Below, in pieces: positions 6,631 through 13,098 of a stretch of 16,222 nt of DNA; position 1 is the first letter of the stretch; each line of letters starts with the position of its first letter. The position numbers and the translations under genes are program-made. The notes under the pieces are model-generated. The model searched no databases. It was given only the letters and a program-made list of their open reading frames with translations, and was not told the DNA's origin. Source of the DNA: Synergistaceae bacterium (lineage in GTDB: Bacteria > Synergistota > Synergistia > Synergistales > Aminobacteriaceae); contig JAFSNU010000256.1 in assembly GCA_017447325.1 (NCBI GenBank), positions 1 to 16,222 on the forward strand, written 5' to 3'.

Positions 6631-7642
6631 TTATCATCAGCTCCTCAATATTTTTCTCCAAGTGAATTAGCGCAGTCTTCGCGACATTCTCAGCTAATTG
6701 CTCACTCTCATAAGCATTTATATCAAACCACATTGCAGGCGTGAAATTTTTAAACCAAGTCTCCTGCCGCCTGCAAAATGCTTTAGTACGCTTTAAAGCT
6801 TCAGCAAAAGCCTCGTCTAATTTAATCTCGCCTCGATAATATTTTATAAGCTCTTTATAGCCCAAGCCCTGCATCGGCGTAAACTTTTCATCATAGCCGT
6901 GTTCAATAAGCCATTTGACTTCCTCAATAAATCCAGATTCAAACTCGGCTCTTAAACGCTTTTCAATTCTATTAAACAACTCTGCTCTATCACAGCGCAA
7001 GCCGATATAAAATATATCAAAGCCTAAATCTAATTTATCATCCTGTTTATAAAGCTCAGACGGAGGCGTGCCTGTCAATTCATAAATCTCAAGCGCACGG
7101 GTCACGCGCTGCTTGTCATTAACATGAAGACGCTTTGCACTAACAGGGTCAACCTCGCTTAACTTCGCGTGAAGCTCTTCTAAATTTTCAAAGCTCTCAT
7201 ATTTTTTGCGCACTTCAGGATCTCTCGGCAAAGATTTATTTATCGCCGCGTGAAACAAAGCATTATAATAATAAGGCGTTCCGCCGACGAACAAAGGCAG
7301 TGCCCCGCGCCCGCAAATTCTATTCGCCGCGTTCACTGCGCTATTAACAAAATCTGAAACCGAAAAATATTCGTCAGGGTCTGCTATGTCTATCAAATGA
7401 TGAGGCACTTCGCGCCGGATTTCCGCGCTGACTTTCTCAGTCCCAATATCCATATATCTATAAACTTGTCTGGAATCAACCGAGATAATTTCAACGCGCT
7501 TATTATTCAACGCAAATAATTTTTTTGCGGCGTTAATGCTCACAGCCGTTTTGCCCGTTGCCGTAGAGCCGATTATCGCCGCTGCTGGTCTTCGTGTTTT
7601 ATTATCAAGATTTAATGTCTTTAAATCAAATTTTAATTCCAA
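6620..7642 (-). CDS. miaA: tRNA dimethylallyltransferase MiaA
   Basis: MiaA transfers dimethylallyl from DMAPP to N6 of A37 in tRNAs reading UNN codons, the first step to ms2i6A. Visible motifs, numbered from the chosen start, are the P-loop GSTATGKT (25-32), the DSRQVYRYMDIGT loop with catalytic Asp56, GGTPYYY (about 120-126), and MQGLGYKE (about 257-264). The protein is complete. I choose TTG 7642 (340 residues) because GAGGGA at 7653-7658 lies 10 nt upstream; the TTG at 7660 is part of that same site and has no site of its own. MiaA uses DMAPP, which is made by IspH encoded immediately downstream with an 11-nt overlap. First gene of the miaA-ispH-rpsA operon. Confidence 0.93.
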   Translation of the reverse strand: MELKFDLKTLNLDNKTRRPAAAIIGSTATGKTAVSINAAKKLFALNNKRVEIISVDSRQVYRYMDIGTEKVSAEIRREVPHHLIDIADPDEYFSVSDFVNSAVNAANRICGRGALPLFVGGTPYYYNALFHAAINKSLPRDPEVRKKYESFENLEELHAKLSEVDPVSAKRLHVNDKQRVTRALEIYELTGTPPSELYKQDDKLDLGFDIFYIGLRCDRAELFNRIEKRLRAEFESGFIEEVKWLIEHGYDEKFTPMQGLGYKELIKYYRGEIKLDEAFAEALKRTKAFCRRQETWFKNFTPAMWFDINAYESEQLAENVAKTALIHLEKNIEELMINVK

Positions 7643-7711
7643 ATTTGAAATATCCCTCAATACGCAAATAAATAATTATTTAAATTTAAAATAATAAAAT
7701 TTATTGAAAAA

Positions 7712-7720
7712 ATTATATCA
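7712..7720 (-). promoter_or_regulatory. Extended -10 promoter candidate for miaA-ispH-rpsA
   Basis: Read on the minus strand, this is TGATATAAT: a perfect -10 TATAAT preceded by the TGN extension, about 70 nt upstream of the miaA start. No good -35 is seen in the A/T-rich sequence behind it, which an extended -10 promoter can tolerate. Confidence 0.5.
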
Positions 7721-7790
7721 TAATTAAAAATTTAAAAATTTTTATTTAATTTAATTATTTAAAATAATTATTTAAATTTTATTTTCACCC

Positions 7791-7893
7791 CTCGAGCTCC
7801 TGCGCGTGTTAAAAATTATAAAAAATTTTTCGCGCGGCAAAATTTTATTTAATCTTCCTCGCCTCGAGATAATAACGCTTCTCCTGCGCGTGT
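7791..7893. repeat. Short imperfect duplication at the 3' end of the DUF1015 gene
   Basis: CTCCTGCGCGTGT occurs at 7881-7893, inside the last codons of the DUF1015 gene, and again at 7797-7809 beyond its stop. CTCGAG precedes both (7863-7868 and 7791-7796). Spacing differs by 12 nt between the two parts, so one copy has gained or lost bases. A hairpin of 7+5 bp (7802-7835) lies between them but has no T-tract, so I do not call a terminator. Confidence 0.5.
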
Positions 7894-9104
7894 CCCATTG
7901 AGAAAGTCTTCCGCGGCAAGATGCCATTAACTACAACCCAGTTAAAAAATTGCGTCTTGTCAATCGCCGGAAGCAAAAATCCAACATTATTTTCGCTCTG
8001 CGACGCCAAATCTTTTAACGCCTTGTCCTCATGAATAAAATCGATCTCGATATTTTCAGCTTTATTATTCTGCATATAATTATCAAGATAATTCTGCAAA
8101 ATTTCAGTCACTAAAATTCCTAAATCTTTATTCAAATAAAGCACACCGCTCTTATCGCCATTCACATACTCAACCGGCCAAGAATTATTTTTATCTTCAA
8201 CGCAAATTTTCTTAATATCATTTAATAAAGCTTCAGCATTTACATTCTTTAACAGCCTATGCACCGGCTCGAACTTCTGCGACTCTTCATGAATATTTTC
8301 AAGCTCGACCATAGCGTAACGTGCCGGATGATTTGACAAGTCCTTGCCTGGATTATTTGCCTTTAATTCTTCCCAGCAAGCTTTAGCAGTCGCCAGCGAA
8401 TGATTGCCGTCGCCGACCGCAAATATTAACGGCGTATCGCTCTCCGCGCTCTTCTTATTAACATAATCTTCAAGCCTTTTATTAAACTCTTCGGCCTCGC
8501 CGCCGGTCACAAGCCAGCCTTTAATATTCCCGCCGTTTAACATTAAATTTAAATCATAAATTTTTTCAAGCTTAGCTTTATTAAATTTAATTAAGTTATT
8601 TTCTAAATCATCGCAGAGCATTAATACATGCGTTAATTCAAGCGGCGCGTTCTGTCTGATAGCTTTTCTCGGCGGTATGCGTTCCGTCACGGTCTTTTCC
8701 GTCGCGCGAATAGCAGCCTTTAAATCCGGATCAAAATCATACCGCTCCAAATCTACAATTCCTATAATTCCAGTTCTGACAGAGCCGTCTAATAGCTCGC
8801 GCTCAACGTAAACATACGCGTTTTTATATTCTTTAAATAAATTTTTGTCTAAATAATCCTGCATAGCGTCATTAATTTTCTTGACGCGTCCGGCATTAAA
8901 CAACTCAGCGCCCTCGAACTCCGCCTCAGGATACACAAGATAATACGCCGAAAATTTATTATCAACTAACTTCTTAACTTCGCGCCAATACTCCGGCTGT
9001 GACGTGAATTGATCCACCGCGACGACCGGCCAAGAATTTAAATCTTTTACTTTATCTTTATCCGGCACTAAAACGTCAAATTCTTTAAAAATTTTAAATT
9101 TCAA
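7845..9104 (-). CDS. DUF1015 family protein (serine operon companion)
   Basis: This is a complete 419-residue protein of the DUF1015 family, which has no settled function. The family signature is GDGNHSLATAK (231-241), containing Asn234 and His235. Other conserved-looking stretches are WPVVAVDQFTSQPEYW (25-40) and IPPRKAIRQNAPLE (143-156). DUF1015 genes commonly sit with serC and serA, which suggests a role in serine or phosphoserine metabolism; here that is inference from context. No signal peptide or membrane segment is seen, so it is cytosolic. The start is TTG 9104 with GGAG at 9113-9116, 8 nt upstream. The serine operon order is interrupted: the rpn locus and an inverted repeat (9143-9184) lie between serA and this gene, so it may be partly uncoupled from serCA. 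Confidence 0.85.
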   Translation of the reverse strand: MKFKIFKEFDVLVPDKDKVKDLNSWPVVAVDQFTSQPEYWREVKKLVDNKFSAYYLVYPEAEFEGAELFNAGRVKKINDAMQDYLDKNLFKEYKNAYVYVERELLDGSVRTGIIGIVDLERYDFDPDLKAAIRATEKTVTERIPPRKAIRQNAPLELTHVLMLCDDLENNLIKFNKAKLEKIYDLNLMLNGGNIKGWLVTGGEAEEFNKRLEDYVNKKSAESDTPLIFAVGDGNHSLATAKACWEELKANNPGKDLSNHPARYAMVELENIHEESQKFEPVHRLLKNVNAEALLNDIKKICVEDKNNSWPVEYVNGDKSGVLYLNKDLGILVTEILQNYLDNYMQNNKAENIEIDFIHEDKALKDLASQSENNVGFLLPAIDKTQFFNWVVVNGILPRKTFSMGHAQEKRYYLEARKIK

Positions 9105-9142
9105 ATTTATATCTCCAGTCTTAAATTAAAATTTAAATATTC

Positions 9143-9184
9143 AGCGTTTAGCAAATTTTTAAAATTTTAAATTCACTAAACGCT
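9143..9184 (-). terminator. Inverted repeat, possible terminator or attenuator after the rpn tail copy
   Basis: A perfect 9-bp stem AGCGTTTAG/CTAAACGCT (9143-9151 and 9176-9184) encloses a 24-nt loop that is itself A/T-rich and partly self-complementary. On the plus strand it runs into TTTTAATT; on the minus strand the tail is GAATATTTAAATTTT, weaker for termination. It could lower read-through from the rpn genes into DUF1015. Confidence 0.45.
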
Positions 9185-9208
9185 TTTAATTAAAATTAAT
9201 TAAAATTT

Positions 9209-9409
9209 TTATGCTAAAGATTTCGCCATTTCCTGTACTCGTTCAAGAGTTAAGCCTGAATATTTAGCTATATCCTCAATAGCAAGTTCACCGAGTTTGA
9301 GCATGTTAAGCACAAAATTTTCCTGAGCTTCGCTTTTACCTTTTGCCATGCCTTTCTCCATTCCTTCAGCCAGGCTCTCTTCACGCATTTCATCCCAAAC
9401 GCTTTTCAT
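9209..9409 (-). CDS. Free-standing copy of the Rpn C-terminal tail (RpnS-like)
   Basis: This small gene encodes 66 residues equal to the C-terminal tail of the upstream Rpn protein, with no nuclease domain. It begins MKSVWDEMREESLAEGMEK, has one GMAK unit where the parent has four, and ends QEMAKSLA. ATG 9409 has GGAG (9418-9421) 8 nt upstream. That site sits 6 nt past the TAG of the parent gene, so reinitiation is likely too. DNA from the ribosome site to codon 41 is identical to the parent apart from three missing 12-bp repeats; the last 90 nt differ at about 29 positions. In E. coli, separately translated Rpn tails (RpnS) inhibit the full-length nuclease. I infer an antitoxin-like or decoy role; alternatively it is a duplication relic that still happens to be open. 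Confidence 0.75.
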   Translation of the reverse strand: MKSVWDEMREESLAEGMEKGMAKGKSEAQENFVLNMLKLGELAIEDIAKYSGLTLERVQEMAKSLA

Positions 9410-9427
9410 TGCGCTCTCTCCGTGCAG

Positions 9428-9664
9428 CTATGCTAAAGATTTTGCCATTTCCTGAACCTTAGCTAAGGGCCAGCCTACATATTTGGCAATTTTGTCGAGA
9501 GCTAATTCGCCTTCTTTAAGCATGTTAAGCACAAAATTTTCCTGAGCTTCGCTTTTACCTTTTGCCATGCCTTTTGCCATGCCTTTTGCCATGCCTTTTG
9601 CCATGCCTTTCTCCATTCCTTCAGCCAGGCTCTCTTCACGCATTTCATCCCAAACGCTTTTCAT
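9428..9664 (-). CDS. Predicted internal translation product RpnS (78 residues, in frame within rpn)
   Basis: An in-frame ATG at 9664-9662 (Met219 of Rpn) is preceded by AAGGAG (9673-9678) at 8-nt spacing, a far better initiation site than the one at the full gene's start. Translation from here gives the 78-residue tail alone. E. coli rpn genes are known to make such a short RpnS from an internal start; it binds and blocks the full-length nuclease, and carries four-residue repeats of variable number. The four tandem GMAK units fit that description. The free copy downstream preserves the same ribosome site and ATG, as would be expected if this start is real. Existence of the product is predicted, not shown. 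Confidence 0.65.
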   Translation of the reverse strand: MKSVWDEMREESLAEGMEKGMAKGMAKGMAKGMAKGKSEAQENFVLNMLKEGELALDKIAKYVGWPLAKVQEMAKSLA

Positions 9665-10318
9665 TGCGCTCTCTCCTTTCTTGTTGCTCTTTAAATATTT
9701 TGCCCGAGCCGCTAACTCCTCGTAATACATGTCCTTAACAGGCACGCACATAAAATCATGCATAAGCCTGCCGAGCTTCGTCCCGGCGTCCTGATGCGAC
9801 GCGTTCGCATAAATAATTTTTATTCCGTCGTTAAATAATCTCTTGCCGTTAATATAACGCTCTATAGTGTAAAGCGGCAAGCCCTCGCCTAAAACGTCAT
9901 GCTCAGTTATGAAAATTATGAAGCTCTCGCGCAGCTTGTCATAATCTTCATTTTTATTCAGCATATTTGCGTCAATTAACGCGCTGTAAAATCTCGCTCG
10001 CTTGGGCGAAGCTTTAGAGCTTACTTTTTGAATCTCTATATCATACTCTTTGCCCTCGCTGTCGATCGCGTAAATGTCAAGCCTTACTTCATGCTTCTTA
10101 GGCGCGCCTTTTAATTTTTTCTGAGTTTTAACGCGCTTGACTATCAAATCATCTTTGTCAAGTATAATTCTCAAGACAAGCTGCGTGCATTTAATATTTT
10201 TATCAAAAAATTTCGCCATGTACGCGTCGTCCATTAAACAAGACTGGCGTATCTTCGCAAGCTTTACAGCGTCGTCATCTAATAAATTTTTATTATTTAA
10301 CTCTAAATTTTCGCCCAT
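9428..10318 (-). CDS. rpn: Rpn-type PD-(D/E)XK nuclease / putative transposase
   Basis: This 296-residue protein belongs to the Rpn (recombination-promoting nuclease / PDDEXK_2 putative transposase) family. Core motifs are RLDIYA with Asp81 and YDIEIQ with Glu95 and Gln97, the D...ExQ pattern of the nuclease fold; Lys/Arg residues follow (KASPKRARF). Residues 219-296 form a separate helical tail: an acidic start, five tandem GM(E/A)K units (four GMAK), then a short helical end (IAKYVGWPLAKVQEMAKSLA). ATG 10318 lies 11 nt behind serA with only ATTATAAAATA between and no visible ribosome site, so expression probably depends on coupling to serA. By contrast Met219 has a strong internal site. Relatives cut DNA and act in recombination or phage defence; which applies here is not known. 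It interrupts serA-DUF1015, suggesting insertion. Confidence 0.88.
   Translation of the reverse strand: MGENLELNNKNLLDDDAVKLAKIRQSCLMDDAYMAKFFDKNIKCTQLVLRIILDKDDLIVKRVKTQKKLKGAPKKHEVRLDIYAIDSEGKEYDIEIQKVSSKASPKRARFYSALIDANMLNKNEDYDKLRESFIIFITEHDVLGEGLPLYTIERYINGKRLFNDGIKIIYANASHQDAGTKLGRLMHDFMCVPVKDMYYEELAARAKYLKSNKKGESAMKSVWDEMREESLAEGMEKGMAKGMAKGMAKGMAKGKSEAQENFVLNMLKEGELALDKIAKYVGWPLAKVQEMAKSLA
9538..9597. repeat. 12-bp tandem repeat encoding GMAK
   Basis: On the plus strand the unit CCTTTTGCCATG repeats in tandem, ending in a variant that reads GMEK on the minus strand. The parent gene has four GMAK units; the downstream tail copy has one. The 36-bp difference keeps the frame. Short identical units of this sort are prone to slippage, so copy number may vary between strains. 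Limits are approximate. Confidence 0.8.
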
Positions 10319-10329
10319 TATTTTATAAT

Positions 10330-11520
10330 TTATAAATGATTCTCAGCGACTCGGCGAACTCTCAGCACTCCGTCAATCTCTTTTAACCTGTCGACCGTGT
10401 CATCAGGCATTCGATGCGAAATATCAAGCAGCGTGTAAGCGTACTTGCCTCGGCCTTTATTCTGCAAGTTCTCTATATTAAGGCCGTTGTTTCCGAAAAA
10501 CGCAGTGATTTGCGACAGCATATTCGGGATGTTTCTATTTAAAATTGCAACTCTCGCTTCTGTCACGCATATTCCCGCGTTTAAATCAGGAAAATTCACA
10601 GAGTTCGTAATATTTCCGTTGTCTAAATAATCCTGCAGCTCTTCAGCCGCCATGACCGCGCAGTTCTCTTCAGCCTCTTCTGTCGAAGCGCCCAAGTGCG
10701 GCAGCACGATTGCGTTATTTAAATTCACGCTTAAATTATTAGGAAAATCCGAAATATATTTTGCGACTTTATTATTCGCGATAGCCGCGCCTAAATCTTC
10801 TTCATTTATTAATACGTCACGCGCGAAATTTAAAATCTTCACGCCGTCGCGCATCTTTGCGATCGCCTCGGCGTTAATCATGCCTTTTGTCGAGTCCATC
10901 GCCGGAACGTGTATAGTTATAAAATCGCTCCTAAAATAAATCTCGTCGACATTTTCAACTAATTTTACTAACGGGCTTAAATGCCACGCGCTCTTGACTG
11001 AAAGATACGGATCATAGCCGTACACGTTCATTCCTAACGCAACAGCCGCATTAGCGACCAAAACTCCTATCGCGCCAAGGCCGATTATTCCCAAATTTTT
11101 ATTTTTAATCTCGTGGCCTGCGAACGCCTTTTTAGCCTTTTCAGCATCTTTTGCAATATTTAAATTTGCCTTATTATCTTTAATCCAAGACGCTCCGCCT
11201 AAAATATCGCGCGACGCTAATAATAATCCCGCAAGCACTAACTCTTTAACAGAATTTGCGTTTGCTCCGGGCGTGTTAAAAACTACTATGCCCTGCTCGG
11301 CGCATTTCTCAAGCGGAATATTATTCACGCCCGCTCCTGCTCGTGCAATAGCCCGCAAGCTTGACGGCAAATTCATTTCTTTCATGTCGGCAGACCTGAC
11401 TAAAATTCCGGCGGCGTCTTCTATATTATCAGTCATGTGATAGCCCGCTCTAAATTTTTCAAGGCCGGTCTTAGCTATAGCATTTAAGCAAAAAATTTTG
11501 CGCTCTTTCTGTATTCTCAT
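10330..11520 (-). CDS. serA: D-3-phosphoglycerate dehydrogenase SerA (short type with ACT domain)
   Basis: SerA oxidises 3-phosphoglycerate to 3-phosphohydroxypyruvate with NAD, the first step of serine synthesis. The 396 residues fit the short form: an N-terminal catalytic part, the NAD-binding GLGAIG (147-152) with Asp170 in YGYDPY, catalytic Arg234 (NFARDVLINE) and His275 (LPHLGAST), then a C-terminal ACT domain (about 318-392) likely to sense serine. One oddity: in DFPNNL (258-263) Asn262 stands where homologues usually have the catalytic Glu (F-x-x-E). ATG 11520 is 1 nt past the serC stop with only a weak ribosome site, so translation is coupled. The rpn gene follows 11 nt after its stop. 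Identity is secure; activity of the variant site is untested. Confidence 0.94.
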   Translation of the reverse strand: MRIQKERKIFCLNAIAKTGLEKFRAGYHMTDNIEDAAGILVRSADMKEMNLPSSLRAIARAGAGVNNIPLEKCAEQGIVVFNTPGANANSVKELVLAGLLLASRDILGGASWIKDNKANLNIAKDAEKAKKAFAGHEIKNKNLGIIGLGAIGVLVANAAVALGMNVYGYDPYLSVKSAWHLSPLVKLVENVDEIYFRSDFITIHVPAMDSTKGMINAEAIAKMRDGVKILNFARDVLINEEDLGAAIANNKVAKYISDFPNNLSVNLNNAIVLPHLGASTEEAEENCAVMAAEELQDYLDNGNITNSVNFPDLNAGICVTEARVAILNRNIPNMLSQITAFFGNNGLNIENLQNKGRGKYAYTLLDISHRMPDDTVDRLKEIDGVLRVRRVAENHL

Positions 11521-11521
11521 T

Positions 11522-12604
11522 TTAAATTAAATTCTCGCTTTCAAATTTCTTCATGAACTTGACGAGCTTCGCCACGCCCTCGTAAGGCATTGCGTTATAC
11601 ATCGACGCGCGCATTCCGCCGACTGACCTGTGGCCTTTAATATTCTTAAATCCCGCCGCGTCAGCTTCTTTTACAAATTTCGCGTCAAGCTCTTTATCGC
11701 CCGTAATAAACGGCGCGTTCATTAACGACCTGTCTTCAGGCCGGACAGTACCCTTAAATAATTTAGAATTATCAAGAAAGTCGTACAAAATTTTTGCTTT
11801 AGCCTCGTTGCGTTGCTTAGCCGCTGCAAGCCCGCCATTAGCTTTAAGCCATTTGAAAGTCAGGCCGCAGATATAAATATTAAAGCATGACGGCGTATTA
11901 TATAAAGACTTCGCGTCGGCGTGAGTTTTATATTTAAGCATCGTCGGCGTGAACGGCAGCACTTCGTCATAAATCAAATCATTTCTAATTATAACTATCG
12001 CAAGTCCGGCCGGCCCGATATTTTTCTGCACTCCGCCGTATAATAAGCCATATTTGCTAACATCCATCGGCTCGCTTAAAAACATTGACGACACGTCGGA
12101 GACTAAAATTTTGCCTTTGGTATTCGGCAGATTTTTAATCGTCGTTCCGTGTACGGTCTCGTTCTGGCAGATATAAACATAGTCGGCCTCGGGCGTAATA
12201 TTTAAGTTGCTTAAATCAGGAACATAGCTGAAATTTTTATCTTCCGAGCTTGCAATTATATTTACTTTGCCGAAAATTTTTGCCTCGCTTGCGGCCTTCT
12301 TTGACCACTGGCCTGTGACTATATAATCGGCGATTTTATTTTTCATTAAGTTCATCGGTATCATCGCAAACTGCGTGTAAGCTCCGCCCTGCAAAAATAA
12401 CACGCTGTAATTTTCAGGAACGTTCAGCAAGTCTCTTAAATCTTTTTCAGCCGTGAATAATATATCCTCGAAATCTTTTGACCTGTGGCTCATCTCCATT
12501 ACCGACATGCCAGAATCTTTATACTCTAATAAATCGGCCTGCGCTTCTCTCAAAACTTCTTCCGGCAATACCGCAGGCCCCGCGCTGAAATTGTAAACTC
12601 TCAT
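11522..12604 (-). CDS. serC: Phosphoserine aminotransferase SerC
   Basis: SerC converts 3-phosphohydroxypyruvate and glutamate to phosphoserine and 2-oxoglutarate, the second step of serine synthesis; it is a PLP enzyme of class V and acts as a dimer. The 360 residues are full length. Visible marks are the start FSAGPAVLPEEVL (6-18), GGAYTQFAM (73-81), Trp100 (TGQWSKKA) stacking on PLP, Asp170 (VSDVSSMFLS) and the Schiff-base Lys194 in GGVQKNIGPAG. The ATG at 12604 has AGAGGA upstream. It is the first gene of serC-serA-rpn-DUF1015 on the minus strand. No phosphoserine phosphatase (serB) is visible in the window. Confidence 0.96.
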   Translation of the reverse strand: MRVYNFSAGPAVLPEEVLREAQADLLEYKDSGMSVMEMSHRSKDFEDILFTAEKDLRDLLNVPENYSVLFLQGGAYTQFAMIPMNLMKNKIADYIVTGQWSKKAASEAKIFGKVNIIASSEDKNFSYVPDLSNLNITPEADYVYICQNETVHGTTIKNLPNTKGKILVSDVSSMFLSEPMDVSKYGLLYGGVQKNIGPAGLAIVIIRNDLIYDEVLPFTPTMLKYKTHADAKSLYNTPSCFNIYICGLTFKWLKANGGLAAAKQRNEAKAKILYDFLDNSKLFKGTVRPEDRSLMNAPFITGDKELDAKFVKEADAAGFKNIKGHRSVGGMRASMYNAMPYEGVAKLVKFMKKFESENLI

Positions 12605-12657
12605 TTAAAATTTCCTCTCGTTCAATTTAAATTAAAAATTTAAATAAATTTTGCTTT

Positions 12658-12686
12658 ATTATAACGCAACGGATTTTCAGCATTAA
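12658..12686 (-). promoter_or_regulatory. Promoter candidate for the serine operon
   Basis: Read on the minus strand, a perfect -10 TATAAT (12663-12658) lies about 55 nt upstream of the serC ATG. The -35 position at 17 nt spacing reads TTAATG, a poor match. The -10 stands out against its immediate surroundings, but the region is A/T-rich. Confidence 0.45.
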
Positions 12687-12786
12687 AAATTTTTTAAATT
12701 ATTTAATTTAAATTCCCGTAAGCTTGTTAATCGCTATGCGAGCTGTCTATATAATTTATAGTAAAAGCACTTTAAAATTAATAATA

Positions 12787-12945
12787 TCTCTCGTCCACCC
12801 TGTAAGGTTGAGAGAGTACGGGCATGTACTCTCGAGTGCCCAACGGGCAGGGGGTACACCCCTCCGTCACTTCGTTACCCTTGCAGGGCGCGATTTAAAG
12901 ACCATTCAGGTCTTTAATCCTCCCCTTACAGGGGAGGCAAGAGCA
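12787..12945. repeat. Array of consecutive stem-loops, REP/MITE-like dispersed element
   Basis: Perfect or near-perfect hairpins follow one another: GAGAGTAC/GTACTCTC (12812-12833), TGCCC/GGGCA (12837-12849), AGGGG/CCCCT (12849-12863), GTCAC/GTTAC (12866-12878, one mismatch), CCCT/AGGG near 12880-12890, TTAAAGACC/GGTCTTTAA (12895-12917) and CCTCCCC/GGGGAGG (12919-12937). TCTCTC at 12787 could instead pair with GAGAGA at 12810-12815, competing with the first hairpin. The CTCCGTCACTTCG and CTCCCC-TTACA-GGGGAGG modules resemble intergenic palindromic repeats common in gut anaerobes, from memory. A structured RNA is the alternative. Confidence 0.65.
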
Positions 12946-13098
12946 ATTAAAAAGTGTTTTTAGTATATTATGATTTGCTAATATATATTTATAAAAATTT
13001 TAGCTTATTGACACAAATTTTTTAGCTTTTGAAAATGTCTGAGTTGATATATTGAAATTTTAGGCCACTCTTGCCTGTTTGTCATTATACAAATTTAA

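Noticed and set aside
9428..10318. Complete insertion sequence around rpn
   Set aside because: The family is called a putative transposase, but I find no terminal inverted repeats or target-site duplication flanking 9209-10318.
12724..12963. Plus-strand open frame of 79 codons over the hairpin block
   Set aside because: It reads straight through the palindromic repeat, has no ribosome site, and its sequence is explained by the hairpins.
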